The translations under genes and the position numbers were made by a program. Positions 1-10,694 of a stretch of DNA of 64,000 nucleotides are shown piece after piece; position 1 is the stretch's first letter, and the number at the start of each line of letters is the position of its first letter. The DNA is from Ahaetulla prasina (Eukaryota; Chordata; Lepidosauria; Squamata; Colubridae). The DNA lies in assembly GCF_028640845.1 (NCBI RefSeq), contig NC_080546.1:14295520-14359519 (forward strand), written 5' to 3'. The notes under the pieces were generated by a model. It was given only the letters and a program-made list of their open reading frames with translations, was not told the DNA's origin and did not search any database.

Positions 1-484
1 CTCACAATAAAATACCTTATGCCACCAGACTCCAAATTTTGGGCTTAGACAACTTAGAACTACGCAGACGTCAGTCTGACCTAAGCATAGTACATAAAAT
101 TATCTACCACAACGTCCTACCTGTCAATGACAATTTCAGCTTCAACCACAACAATACACGAGCAAACAATAAATACAAACTCAAGGTAAACCGCTCCAAA
201 CTCGATTGCAGAAAATATGACTTCAGTAACAGAGTGGTCAATGCCTGGAATGCTCTACCTGACTCTGTAGTTTCTTCCCCAAACCCCCAAAACTTCAAGC
301 TTAAACCGTCTACTGTTGACCTCACCTCATTCCTAAGAGGTCTGTAAGGGGTGTGCATAAGCGCACCCGCATGCCTACCGTCCCTGTCCTAATATTCCTT
401 TTTTACTTTTACTTTGTCTGAGTCCCTTGGGAGATAGGGCGGTATATAAATACGATTAAATAAATAAATAAATAAATAAATAAA
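1..484 (+). mobile_element. Non-LTR retrotransposon 3' end (family A) with (AAAT)n tail
   Basis: Frame 39-347 encodes the C-terminus of a LINE ORF2 (LDNLELRRRQSDLSIVHKII ... NRVVNAWNALPDSVV), a layout shared by the CR1/L2/Jockey group. It is followed by a 3' UTR containing GTGCATAAGCGCACC and CCTACCGTCCCTGTCC and an AAAT repeat at about 456-484. Left end cut by the window. Other copies: 46770-47130 and, inverted, about 10695-11690. Confidence 0.75.
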
Positions 485-504
485 ACTTTACCTTTTTTTA
501 CTGC

Positions 505-1000
505 ATGAATCAAGAAGAGGGCCGTGAAAATATTTGCAGATCCCTCGCATCCTGGTCATAAACTGTTTCAACTCCTACCCTCAAAACGACGCTATAGAGC
601 ACTGCACACCAGAACAACTAGACACAAGAACAGTTTTTTCCCGAAGGCCATCACTCTGCTAAACAAATAATTCCCTCAACACTGTCAGACTATTTACTGA
701 ATCTGCACTACTATTAATCGTTTCATAGTTCCCATCATCAGTTCTTTCCACTTATGACTGTATGACTATAACTTGTTGCTGGCAATCCTTATGATTTATA
801 TTGATATATTGACCATCAATTGTGTTGTAAATGTTGTACCTTGATGAACGTATCTTTTTTTTTATGTACACTGAGAGCATATGCACCAAGACAAATTCCT
901 TGTGTGTCCAATCACACTTGGCCAATAAAATTCTATTCTATTCTATTCTATTCTATTCTATTCTATTCTATTCTATTCTATTCTATTCTATTCTATTCTA
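505..1000 (+). mobile_element. CR1-L3 (Snake1-type) LINE 3' end plus ATTCT array
   Basis: Begins in ORF2 ([36 protein letters not shown]) and runs through a 3' UTR ending TTGGCCAATAAA, directly followed by fourteen ATTCT units (931-1000). The same LINE end with the same pentamer tail recurs at 6615, 32762, 34425, 43630, 45270 and 47160. Confidence 0.8.
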
Positions 1001-1084
1001 CTTACTCTTTTCATGTATCCAAATTGTGTTTATATGTTTTACCTGTTAATTATATATGATTGACAAATAAAATAAAAATTAAAT

Positions 1085-1584
1085 TAAAAAATTCTCTTTT
1101 ATTGGTACCAGTCTAAGAGTATTGGCTGTCCAGGCCATCTTTCTTAGGCTTTAAACAAATTTGAGCATTAGTCTATCAATCGGCTTGGTCTCTAGCATTT
1201 CCCATATGTCAACCACAGCCATTTTTCTCACTTTTAGAAGTGAGAAGTTATAATTTTCCATGTATCATATTCATAAAAGTAGCCACAGAAATCATTTGCA
1301 GCCTAGGAATCAGGTGGCACCTCAAAGATAAATAATGCATGCGTCATTAAATAAGCTGTTATGGATCAAAATACACTTCACTGTGTGGACAATGATCTAC
1401 ACAAATGCAAGCTTATTTTCTGGTTAGGTCTTATTTTGAGGAAAATACGGTACTAAATGCCTCCATCTGGCTGACGATCTTAACTGGGGTTTATTTTGGG
1501 GGTCAGGCTTATATTACGAGCATCCTGAAAAATCATGCTAGGACTTATTTTCCGGTTGGGTCTTATTTTCAGGGAAACAGGGTA
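1085..1584. other. Mostly unclassified sequence with a small MITE
   Basis: 1085-1394 shows no coding or repeat feature I can name. 1395-1580 holds repeated CTTATTTT / GGTCTTATTTT blocks typical of a short DNA-transposon relic found in many amniotes. Confidence 0.35.
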
Positions 1585-1855
1585 GTAACATGTCGTTAAG
1601 TGAATTTGGCTTCCACCCATTGACTCTGCTTAGCAGAAGGTCGCAAAAGGGAATCCCGTGACCCCAGGACACTGCATCTGTCATAAATATGAGCCAGTTG
1701 CCACACGTATGAATTTTATTAATGTGACTGTGGAGATGTTGCAACGGTCGTAAGTGTGAAAAATGCCCATCATCAGTCACTTTTTTCCAGTGGCCATTGC
1801 AACTTTGAATGGTCACTAGATGAATGGTTGAAAGTCGAGGACGACCTGTATGTTT
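1585..1855 (+). mobile_element. MITE with TCGTAAGT-type ends (Tigger/pogo-like)
   Basis: Contains GTCGTTAAGTGAAT, GTGACCCCAGGACACTGC, CATAAATATGAG and CAACGGTCGTAAGTGTG, ending GAAAGTCGAGGACGACCTGTA. The same consensus recurs at 26973, 40655, 41450, 50164, 56560 and 59465. The family call is by resemblance of the GGTAGTCCTCGACTTACGACC terminus to Tigger-type ends and is tentative. Confidence 0.55.
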
Positions 1856-2004
1856 CTTTCTCTCGTTTTTCTTTTTCATTTTTCTTATTCATTTATCACT
1901 TTTCTTTTAGGCCTAAGCTTGTTTTGTTTTTACTTTTCAAGAAAAACTTGTACAGGGATTATTGAAGATGTATAAATATAATTAATGTAGGGTCGGGTCT
2001 GCCC

Positions 2005-2205
2005 AGTTACCATTTTAGAACAGTGGGGAGGGAGAAAGGAGGAGAGAGTAGGAGGTAGGAAAGAGGAGAAGAGGAAGGAAGAGGGGTAGAAGAGGGAGAA
2101 GGAAGGTGTAGGGTGGAGGGAGGAGAGGATGTAGATAAGAGAAGGAGAGGGAGGTCTGGAAAGTAAAAGAAGGTAGAAGAGGGAAGAGTGTTAAAAAGGG
2201 GGGTG
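2005..2205 (+). repeat. Purine-rich (GGAGA)n-like low-complexity tract
   Basis: About 200 bp almost wholly A and G on the plus strand, with GGAGAAGG/GAGGAGA blocks; interrupted, not a clean tandem repeat. Confidence 0.8.
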
Positions 2206-2367
2206 GTGACTGGGCAAGCCCGACTAACTGTACATTGGATGAGCTGTTTGATATGATTGTAAAAATAAAACTTTTTTATGATAAAAAAAGAAAAACTTTA
2301 AAAAAAAAAATACAATTAATGGAAAAAAGAAGAAAAAGAGAAACATCATGACGATCAATGAATTTAC

Positions 2368-2492
2368 CGGAATCCTATACAAAGTGCGATATCGTGTCCT
2401 CATGGCTACGGTAGGACCACAGGAACAACACTCGTCCATGTCTTTGGCAACGATACACCCCAGGCAACAGAGGCAGAAGGCTCCGCACAGAC
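2368..2492 (-). CDS. PLAC8: PLAC8 second coding exon
   Basis: 125 bp between an acceptor (TTCCCTAG, exon starts 2492) and a donor (GTAAAT, exon ends 2368). It completes the split Cys codon and reads LCGAFCLCCLGCIVAKDMDE followed by CCSCGPTVAMRTRYRTLYRIP. The clustered cysteines and the AMRTRYR-type segment are diagnostic of PLAC8 proteins. It ends in phase 0 after Ile-Pro, the usual border before the next conserved block, which is not in the window. Confidence 0.9.
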
Positions 2493-2609
2493 CTAGGGAA
2501 GCGATCAAAGAAAACTTATCTTTATAACCTCAAGCGAAAGCAATAGCAATCGCACTTAGACTTATACAGGGGTAGGCTGCTGGGGGTTCTCAGGGATTCG
2601 GAAGAACCT

Positions 2610-2672
<63 letters not shown>

Positions 2673-5302
2673 TTTGTCATAATAAAATCATAAGCATCAC
2701 ACAAAAAGATTATATAGTATATAAACATATATATGAGGAAATATAAGGAAGTATAAGCATATATATATATATAAGAAAAAAACAATAGGACAGGAATGGT
2801 AGGCAAGTTTGTGCTCTTATGCTCTTATGCTAAGTTTCTGTGCAGTTCGGAGAACCCCCAAATCCCACTCCTGGCTGGCTCTGCCCACCCCGCCCTGCCC
2901 CACCCAGGAGTCCCCACATGACCCGTTTTTGGTGCAGGGTGTGCGTGGAGGCTCGGGGAGGGTGAAAAACGGGCCTACTGGAAGTTTGGGAAGGCCAGAA
3001 ACGGGCCCATTTCCGGCCTCCAGAGAGCCTCCAGAGTCTGGGGAGAACGTTTTTACCATCCTAGAGCTCAAGGAAAACCTCCAGAGCCCAGGGAGGGCAA
3101 AAACGTTCCCCTCCACCATTGTGCAAGAGGCTGACTAGGCCATGCCCACCATGGCAACACCCACCCAGCAACCTGGCAGATATCCCCTTGCTAAAATTTT
3201 TGAAGCCCACCCCTGGACTTATATACTGCTTCACAGTACTGTACAGCCCTCTCTAAGCAGTTTACAGAGTCAGCCTATTGATCCCAACAATCTGGGTCCT
3301 CATTTTACCTACCTCGGAAGGATGAAAGGCTGAGTCAACCTTGAGCCTAGTGAGATTCGAACTGCCAAATTGCAAGGCAGCCGGCAGTCAACAGAAGTAG
3401 CCTGCAGTACTGCGCTCTAACCACTGCACCACCATGGTTCTGAGGAAAGCTTCCCTGCTTGTCCTTAGAATAAGAATTCTCCAAGCTGGTGCATTCCAGA
3501 AGGGTGGGGACTACAAAATATGCCGATATGTTTACTAGCTCTAGCCACGATGTCTCAGAATGGCAAGAATTATCATCCCCACCCTTCCGGAAGACTCAAC
3601 ATTGGAAAAGCTGTTTAGGAAGGCACATTTAAAGGAACAATAGACTTTCATAATAGCTTCCCGTAAGCCAGAAATTTCCAATTGCATTGTGTCACCGTTT
3701 TCTAGATCAGCAAGGTGTTTCTGACTTAGAGCTCTTGCTTATTAATATCTGGAATTATTACATGTTAGCAAGAGGTAGGTCACACTAATGGGTGTGTCGC
3801 TTCAGAATTCTTACATTGCAATCACCCAGGAGAAGATTTGCAAGGAAGTAACCTGCACTTCTTCATCAGGAGGATGGACACTACATCCATCTTAACATAA
3901 CATAACATAACATAATAACAGAGGTGGAAGGGACCTTGGAGGTCTTCTAGTCCAACCCCCTGCCCAGGCAGGAAACCCTACATCATTTCAGACAAATGGC
4001 TATCCAACATTTTCTTAAAAATTTCCAGTGTTGGAGCATTCACAACTTCTGCAGGCAAATTGTTCCACTTATTGATTGTTCTAACTGTCAGGAAATTTCT
4101 CCTTAGTTCTAGGTTGCTTCTTTCCTTGATCAGTTTCCACTCATTGCTTCTTGTTCTACCCTCAGGTGCTTTGGAGAACAGCCCGACTCCCTCTTCTTTG
4201 TGGCAACCCCTGAGATATTGGAACACAGCTATCATGTCTCCTCTGGTCCTTCTTTTTATTAAACTACATACCCAGTTCCAGCAACCATTTTTCATATGTT
4301 TTAGCCTCCAGTCCCCTAATCATATTTGTTGCTCTTCTCTGCACTCTTTCTAGAATCATATCTTCTTACATAGTGACTAGGGCTATGATGGCGAACCTAT
4401 GGCACGCGTGCCACAGCTGGCACACAGAGCCCTCTCTGCAGGCACGTGAGCTGGCGCCCAGCTCAGCTCCACCGCGCATGTGCGTGCGCCTCCCGCTGGA
4501 CAGCTGTTTTTTGAGATGCACGGGGCACACGCAGGAGACGTGCGTGCATGCGCAGGGATCACACACGCATGCACAGGGGAAGGGAGGGGGTCGCGCGTGC
4601 ATGCACGTGAGCGGGGGAGTGTGTGTCGTGCCCCCCCACGGCCCGTTTTTGGTCCCAGGAGGCTGCAGGGAGGCCTGCTAGGCACAAAATGGGGGGCAGG
4701 GGGTCATGTGTGCATACATGGGGGGAAGCGTGGGGGTCTGTGCATGCATGCGCTGGGGGCGTATTGCATTATGGGTGCCAGCACACGTGTGCGACGGCAC
4801 GCACACACACATGCTTTCGGCACATGACGAGAAAAAGGTTAGCCATCACTGGACTAGGGAATTCTGGGAGTTAGGTTCACACATCTTAAAGTTTCCAAAG
4901 TTGAGAAACACTGTGAGAAGATGGATGGGCTCAGTGGCTATGGGTAGATTGTTGGAAGGACCTAGATGGAAGCATTTTGCCCTGGAGAAAATCTATTTAT
5001 GTGGTTGCTAAGAACGGACGCTCTCTTCACAGGACATAATTAATCAATTTAACTTGTTCTGAGCTCCTGATTCCATCACACATTGACTGGAAATGAGTGT
5101 AGAAAGTCTTTGCTCAACAGCTGGATCAGCATTTAAAGGAAGAACAATTCAGGAACAAAGCTACCAAAGATAAACTCCATCACGTCAGGATTCACTCACA
5201 GATGTTACAGTCATCGCCGCAATCGCAGAGCTCGGTCTGCCACTCGAAACTCCTTGTGGTTCTGTGACTTTGTGGTTGAGTGACAATAGGTGACAACTCC
5301 AT
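2368..5302 (-). CDS. PLAC8: PLAC8 gene, partial (5' coding part; last exon outside window)
   Basis: Two coding exons (5302-5200 and 2492-2368) joined by a 2.7-kb intron encode the first 75-76 residues of a small cysteine-rich PLAC8-family protein. The first exon gives a short variable N-terminus and then WQTELCDCGDDCNIC. The second continues LCGAFCLCCLGCIVAKDMDE and CCSCGPTVAMRTRYRTLYRIP, the family hallmark. Splice phase is 1 at the junction and completes a Cys codon. Known PLAC8 proteins are about 115 residues, so one more exon (about 35-40 residues, ending in the usual basic KRDINRR-type tail) is expected; I find nothing matching it between 1 and 2367, so it should lie left of the window. 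Family members are small cytoplasmic or membrane-associated proteins linked to differentiation and immune cells; the biochemical role is unsettled. Position next to COQ2 and HPSE argues for PLAC8 rather than a paralogue such as PLAC8L1 or CNFN. Confidence 0.88.
2541..3438 (-). mobile_element. Nested stack: tRNA-SINE split by hAT MITE split by LINE tail
   Basis: A minus-strand tRNA-derived SINE (starting AGCAATAGCAATCGCACTTAG at 2541) is interrupted by a hAT element (about 2571-3212; ends CAGGGGTAGGCTGC ... GAAGCCCACCCCTG) with an 8-bp target duplication GACTTATA on both sides, and resumes to 3438 with its tRNA-like box region. Inside the hAT element a family-A LINE 3' tail with a TTTA array (about 2606-2828) is inserted. 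Lies in the PLAC8 intron. Confidence 0.7.
2608..2676 (+). repeat. (TTTA)n microsatellite
   Basis: Uninterrupted TTTA/ATTT tetranucleotide repeat, about 17 units, at the poly-A-like end of a minus-strand LINE fragment. Confidence 0.9.
3439..3885. other. PLAC8 intron, no recognisable feature
   Basis: No repeat or coding signal that I can name; it may be single-copy intron. Confidence 0.4.
3886..4350 (-). mobile_element. CR1 LINE 3' end
   Basis: Minus-strand ORF2 C-terminus ([20 protein letters not shown] ... [20 protein letters not shown]) followed by a 3' UTR (GTAGGGTTTCCTGCC ... GACTAGAAGACCTCCAAGG) and AACAT repeats at 3894-3915. 5'-truncated as usual for CR1. Confidence 0.85.
4383..4851. 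mobile_element. GC-rich hAT MITE with exact 8-bp TSD
   Basis: Ends (C)TATGATGGCGAACCTATGG and AAGGTTAGCCATCACTG are inverted repeats. The flanks GACTAGGG at 4375-4382 and 4852-4859 are an exact 8-bp target duplication. The interior is rich in CpG and alternating CA/TG (CATGCACG-type) tracts. It sits at the 5' end of a CR1 fragment. Confidence 0.8.
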
Positions 5303-5333
5303 GGTACCACTTGTGGTGAGGTGCTCCAATCTA
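5200..5333 (-). CDS. PLAC8: PLAC8 first coding exon (CDS from 5302)
   Basis: A polypyrimidine-rich acceptor (TTTTTCACAG) ends at 5334, followed by about 31 bp of 5' UTR and an ATG at 5302. The reading frame gives 34 codons plus one base (MELSPIVTQPQ..., then WQTELCDCGDDCNI) and stops at a donor GTGAGT whose GT is 5199-5198. The WQT-x-LCDC motif is the conserved start of the PLAC8 cysteine-rich domain. The N-terminus before it is variable in the family, so the ATG is chosen because it is the only one in frame before the acceptor. At least one upstream non-coding exon is implied. Confidence 0.85.
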
Positions 5334-5619
5334 CTGTGAAAAAGTAAAATCCATTAAAGATTTGCCGAAATACCATTGGGCATTTACTATGTCTCTTACA
5401 ACCCAAATTTTCTGAATAAACTTAGTAGCTAGGATAGGGATGGGCAACCTGATATCCCGGGATTGAAAACTGGCCTCTGAGACCTTTATTTATGGCCCCT
5501 CTAGTGTACAACGTTTGCACAAAGGAGGTCTTAATGCCTCATCTCCCCATTTTTTAACATTTACATTTAACCATGGAGAGATTGATCATCCATCAGTATG
5601 CGGCATATAGTGATATATC

Positions 5620-6280
5620 TGTTGTGTCTGCGCCCCCCAAGCCGGGCCCCCTGCCAGAAAGTGACTTGGAAAGTGAGGAGGAAGGGCCATCAGGACTTAC
5701 CTCGGGAGCACCGGCTTCCCTGGCTCAGCTCCAGGAGCCAGAGGCAGGCCAGGTGGAGGACATAACGAGGCCTCCGTCCCCTGATACTTCCCCCCCCAGG
5801 CCATGCCTCCAGACCCAGCTGATGGCAATCAGGCCTGGCTGGACCCTAGGTTTCATAGGCAGGAGAGGCAGGAACAACAGAAGCAGGGGTGTGGCAGGCC
5901 TAGGAAGTGCTAAGTCATGGAGCCACACCCCACAGGATATAAAACCAGCGAGGGCTGCTATGCCTCTTCGTAGCAGGCAAATCAACTGCTTACCTAGAGC
6001 TGAAGTACTGTTTGTTCCTGGGTGACTCATCGGCATCAAGGGAGATAACAGAGTCACTTGGCAGATGCTTGCTAGTTTGCTGCCAGAGCTGATAGTGCCG
6101 GCTAATTAAGCCATCGCTCGGACGGAGGCGAGGGGGGACAGAACAATATCTCTACCCAAGGCTGAGCAAGACAGGAAGGGAAGCTTTGACCCATTGCGTG
6201 AAGGTTTTGGGGAGATGTGTTGAAATAAAAGATATTTGCATGGAGTTACTGTTTGTCCAGGCAGTCCATGTCCGATGCCA
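5620..6280 (+). mobile_element. LTR-like element (right border uncertain)
   Basis: Starts TGTTGTGTCTGCGCC and contains an acidic-coding-like stretch, a TATA box (GGATATAAAACC, about 5935) and an AATAAAAG signal (about 6225), in the order expected for U3-R-U5. The opening matches the LTR at 36088-36646. No internal retroviral coding sequence is seen and no target duplication could be verified, so it is probably a solo or truncated LTR. Confidence 0.6.
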
Positions 6281-6354
6281 GATTAGTTTAATCTGAGGCT
6301 GTAAATGAGGTACGCTCCTTTTGAAGGAGTCAATATGCAATCTGAGAATTCTCC

Positions 6355-6623
6355 CAGGGGTGAAATCTACTTACTTTCCCTACCGGTTCGGAAGTGCGTG
6401 CACGCATCACGTCCACGCGCAGACCTTCTGTCCATGGGCAAACTGTTCTGCGCATGTGCAGAGGGTAAAAAACAGGTTACTTTCTGGTTAAAGCCAGGAA
6501 GTAATGACAACTGGGTGAGTGGGCAGAGCCTCGCGCTGTTGTCGCTACCGATTCTCCGAACCACCCGCCGCCATCGCTACTGGTTCAGCCGAACTGGTCC
6601 AAACCGGTAGCATTTCACCCCTG
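6355..6623. mobile_element. hAT MITE (GGGGTGAAAT ends)
   Basis: Terminal inverted repeats CAGGGGTGAAAT ... ATTTCACCCCTG; imperfect 8-bp flanks AATTCTCC / AATTGCCC. The interior carries CCGGTTCGG/AACCGGTAG motifs shared with MITEs at 15206, 60639 and 62178. Confidence 0.75.
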
Positions 6624-6974
6624 AATTGCCCTGGATGCCCACAGACTCTTCAAATCTGGGACATAAACTGTTTCAACTCCTCCCCTCAGGACGGCGCTAT
6701 AGGGCATTGCATGCCAAAACAACTAGAAACAAAGTGTTTTCCCTCGTGCCATCACTTTGCAGAACACCTAATTCCCACAGCACTGTCCTATATCTAAAGA
6801 TGTTTACCCATGTAATAGGGCTGTATTACTATTATGCTTCTCATCTTTCCTACCTCCTTCTCCTACTGGTATCTTACGTTTATATTACTTTGTTATTAAT
6901 TGTATGTAGGCTGAAAGCTTATGTATCAGAGACAAATTCCTTGTGTGTCCAATCACCCTTGGCCAATAAAGAAT
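6615..6974 (+). mobile_element. CR1-L3-type LINE 3' end
   Basis: Diverged copy of the 505-1000 element (GGACATAAACTGTTTCAACTC ... CTTGGCCAATAAAG) leading directly into the pentanucleotide array at 6975. Confidence 0.75.
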
Positions 6975-7579
6975 ATTCTGTTCTGTTCTGTTCTGTTCTT
7001 TTCTGTTCTACCCTACCCTACCCTACTCTACCCTACTCTACTCTACCCTACACTACCCTACACTACCCTACTCTATTCTATTCTATTCTATTCTATTCTA
7101 CCCTACCCTATTCTACCCTACCCTACCCTATTCTACTCTACTCTACTCTACTCTACCCTACCCTACCCTACTCTACTCTATTCTATTCTATTCTATTCTA
7201 TTCTACCCTACCCTACCCTACCCTACACTACCCTACACTACTCTACTCTATTCTATTCTATTCTACCCTACCCTATTCTTCTCTGCCTACCCTGCCTACC
7301 CTACCTACCCTACCCTACCCTACCCTACTCTACTCTATTCTATTCTATTCTATTCTATTCTACCCTACCCTACCCTACCCTACACTACCCTACACTACTC
7401 TACTCTATTCTATTCTATTCTACCCTACCCTATTCTACTCTACCCTACCCTACCCTACCCTACCCTACCCTACCCTACCCTACCCTACCCTACCCTATTC
7501 TATTCTATTCTATTCTATTCTATTCTATTCTATTCTATTCTATTCTATTCTATTCTATTCTATTCTATTCTATTCTATT
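6975..7579 (+). repeat. 600-bp (TTCTA)n array with variant blocks
   Basis: A continuous pentanucleotide array with blocks of TTCTG, TTCTA, CTCTA, CACTA and CCCTA units. A block order around 7201-7278 recurs at about 7359-7437, giving a higher-order period near 158 bp. It ends with about 17 pure TTCTA units. The long open frames through it are artefacts of the repeat. Confidence 0.95.
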
Positions 7580-7581
7580 CA

Positions 7582-8400
7582 TCACTCTTGCTAGTTAGAA
7601 GTCCTGTCCAAGAGAACAATGTTTCTCTCTTTCAATTGCTCTCTCTCCCTCCTTTCAAGATTCCAAGCCGTATGCAACAATTACAAGCCACACCAGTATT
7701 CAAATTAACTGTCCCCAGCAGGAACTGAATCGCACAAAATTCTACCACCATAAAATTGTAACACTGTAAAAGCAATCAAATGGGATATTATTTCATTTTC
7801 CACACCCTCTTTGGAATCACTCAGCCTTCCACCCAGTTTTGGCTGGAGTCTTTTCTGGAGCAAGATGTGCTGACCACAATGACTCATGCAGGTATCACCT
7901 TGCATTGGACTGTTATCATTTGCTCTATCTGGGACTGCCCTTGGAGGCTGCTTGGAAGTTGTACCTCGTGCAAAGTGTGTCTTTTCACAGGAGAAAGCTG
8001 TTCTAGCAGAATAGCATGAATGTTGTGTAAGCTGTACTAGCTGCTGGCTTGTTTCTGGGTCCAATTCAAAATGCTGGCTATAGAGCACTTTGAGTCCTTG
8101 TTATTTGCAAAACTATCTCATTTGTGTGGAATTTATTTGCAAGATGAGAAGATATATGGAAGACTATGCTCCTTCTCTGACCATCTGAAGTGCGTGTGGT
8201 AGACATTGGACATGTAGAAGACAAGTAGAGCCATTTTCAAATAAAACCACATCCTTCAAGATGATGGAAAGCACAAGAAAGCTGCAAAGAACCCTAAAAG
8301 GATTTATTTAAATTCTATCTGATCATCATTTGATCTGATAACTTGTAACTCAACCTTTGGAACTTTGTTGATGAAAGACTTTGACTTGACCATGTCTCAG
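7582..8400. other. Intergenic sequence without a named feature
   Basis: About 800 bp of ordinary AT-rich sequence; no convincing exon on either strand. Confidence 0.4.
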
Positions 8401-8419
8401 TTTGGTCTAAATTGGGGTA

Positions 8420-9062
8420 GGCAACTTGTTGTTGTTAGTTGCGGAGTCTTGTCCGACCCATCGCGACCCCATGGACAATGTTCCTCCAGGCCTTCCTGTC
8501 CTCTACCATCCTCTGGAGTCCATTTAAGCTCATGCCGACTGCTTCGTGTATCCATCCAGCCATCTCGTTCTCTGCCGTCTCCTTCTTCTTTTGCCCTCAA
8601 TTGTTCCCAGCATTAGGCTCTTCTCCAGTGAGTCCTTCCTTCTCATTAGGTGGCCAAAGTATTTGAGTTTCATCTTCAGGATCTGGCCTTCTAAAGAACA
8701 GTCGGGATTGACCTCCTCTAGGACTGACCGGTTTGATCACCTTGCAGTCCAAGGGACTCGTAGGAGTCTTCTCCATCACCATAGTTCAAAGGCCTCAATT
8801 CTTTGGCGCCCAGCCTTCCTTACGGTCCAACTTTCACAGCCATATATTGCAACTGGGAAAACCATAGCCTTGACTATATGCACTTTTGTTGGCAGGTTGA
8901 TGTCTCTGCTTTTTAGTACGCTGTCTAGATTTGCCATAGCTTTCCTCCCCAGGAGCAAGCATCTTTTAATTTCTTGGCTACAGTCCCAGTGTGCGGTGAT
9001 CTTGGAGCCCAGGAAAATAAAATCTGTCACTATCTCCATTTCTTCCCCATCTTTGGCAACTT
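8420..9062 (-). mobile_element. BovB (RTE) LINE 3' part
   Basis: Minus-strand frames, with small shifts, encode the RTE-type ORF end (VAKDGEEMEIVTDFIFLGSK ... VFPVAIYGCESWTVRKAG ... KYFGHLMRREDSLEKSL). The 3' end reads GTTGTTAGTTGCGGAG and GACCCATCGCGACCCCATGG on the plus strand, the typical BovB tail. Confidence 0.88.
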
Positions 9063-9540
9063 TAACATAACATAACATAACATCAGAGTTGGAAGGGACC
9101 TTGGAGGCCTTCTAGTCCAACCCCCTGCCCAGGCAGGAAACCCTATACCATCTCAGTCAGATGGTTATCCAACATTTTCTTAAAAATTTCCAGTGTTGGA
9201 GCATTCACAACTTCTGAAGGCAAGTCGTTCCACTTATTAATTGTTCTAACTGTCAGGAAATTTCTCCTTAGTTCTAAGTTGCTTCTTTCTTTGATCAGTT
9301 TCCACCCATTGTTTCTTGTTCTACCCTCAGGTGCTTTGGTGAACAGCCTGACTCCCTCTTCTTTGTGGCAGCCCCTGAGATATTGGAACACAGCTATCAT
9401 GTCTCCCCTAGTCCTTCTTTTTGTTAAACTAGACATACCCAGTTCCTGCAACCGTTCTTCATATGTTTTAGCCTCCAGTCCCCTAATCATCTTTGTTGCT
9501 CTTCTCTGCACTCTTTCTAGAGTCTCAACATCTTGTTGAG
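9063..9540 (-). mobile_element. CR1 LINE 3' end abutting BovB
   Basis: AACAT repeats at the 3' tip (about 9065-9083) then CR1 ORF2 C-terminus on the minus strand ([20 protein letters not shown] ... [20 protein letters not shown]). Joined directly to the BovB copy, so one inserted into or beside the other. A half foldback MITE follows at 9572-9645. Confidence 0.85.
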
Positions 9541-9645
9541 ACTCAACATCAACTTTAAGATTGTTCAATTCCCAGCATTCCAGCCATGCTGGCTCAGGAA
9601 TTCTGGGAGTAGAAGTCCACAAGTCATAAAGTTACCATAATTACC

Positions 9646-10320
9646 TAACTATCTGATCTCTGTTGACTTTTGTTGCTAGATAATTCAATTACTTCTTTTC
9701 CCCTGGTCTTTGAAAGGATAGGACCTTCCTCAGCTTGAGTTATTGGCTAGCATGGCCAAAGAGAATTGCATCCCTAACCTATGTGGAGATTCACCATATT
9801 AATTCTTCCTATCGTGACTTTAGGAATAGAAGAGGATTCCCCTTGGTGAAAGTGTTATCAATTAGCATGCAGGCTATGTTTTTCTTTATCACTAAAATAA
9901 TTTGAACTTTCTTGACTTACTTCTAGAACTATTCTTCGGGTCACAGCCTCTGTCTTCGATATGGCTAAGTAAGAAAAACCAACTTCTTCATCTGAGTTCC
10001 TAATTTTCTTCCACGTTTCTGCTTTTTTTTAAGAAATGCTTTCTATTTTGTTGTTTATGTTGAGGAGCACAGGACCTCCTGAAGAACTCGTGGGTTTCCA
10101 CGTGAAAATGCAAAAAGCGCTTAGCTTTACTGGAAATCTTATGAAGTAGGCTGAGTCAGGGAACAATCCCAATACTTCTTTGGTCCTAGAAGTTCTTCTA
10201 AAAGATTGGAACAGCAAATAGCTACTCCAAATCCTTTCATGGAAGAATCCTTGATTTTCTCCATGGAATTCTAGCGTTTTCCAGGGTGCAGGATGAAAAT
10301 GACTATGGGTAGCTGGTTGC
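9646..10320. other. Intergenic sequence, no named feature
   Basis: No repeat family or exon recognised. Confidence 0.4.
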
Positions 10321-10324
10321 ATGA

Positions 10325-10605
10325 TAATTGTTGTTTAGTTGCTAAGTTATGTCCTTGTGACCCAATGGATCACAGCACACCAATGCCCCCCCCCACAATC
10401 CTCTACTGTCTCCCAGAGTTTGCCAAACCCATGTTCACTATGTCAATGACACTCTCTAACCATTTCCTCTTTTCCTGTCCTTTTCTCCTTTTGCTTTTCA
10501 TCTTTCCCAACACCAAGGTCTTTTCCAACGAGTCCTCTCTTCCCATTTGGAAGCCAAAGCATTTGAGCATCAGCTTCTGTTGCATGGTAGATATTCATCT
10601 CATGT
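10325..10605 (-). mobile_element. BovB LINE 3' fragment (diverged)
   Basis: Minus-strand homology to the BovB 3' end (plus-strand TTGTTTAGTTGCTAAG, GACCCAATGGATCACAGCA and TCCAACGAGTCCTCTCTTCCC). More diverged than the copy at 8420. Confidence 0.7.
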
Positions 10606-10694
10606 AAGCCTTACAACATCTTCGGCGTCTTCAAAATATAGCAGTGCTGTCATTCTTGCTTGGTCTGAAAAGCCATTGAAAAGTTCCTCCAAAG

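Noticed and set aside
1..2367. Missing last PLAC8 exon
   Set aside because: Searched on the minus strand for a cysteine-containing segment ending in a basic KRDIN-type tail; none seen, so it is placed outside the window.
4373..4874. Overlapping open frames of about 100 codons on both strands
   Set aside because: GC-rich interior of a hAT MITE with exact target duplication.
5573..6025. 150-codon acidic/proline-rich open frame
   Set aside because: Lies in an LTR-like U3 region; no start context, no protein family recognised, and the related LTR at 36088 has a similar but non-homologous frame.
7018..7500. CCCTA blocks as interstitial telomere repeats
   Set aside because: The unit is five bases (CCCTA), a variant of the surrounding TTCTA array, not the vertebrate hexamer CCCTAA.
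6626..7594. 322-codon open frame across the pentanucleotide array
   Set aside because: The array lacks stop codons in some frames by composition; the translation is only LPYPT/ILFYS-type repeats.
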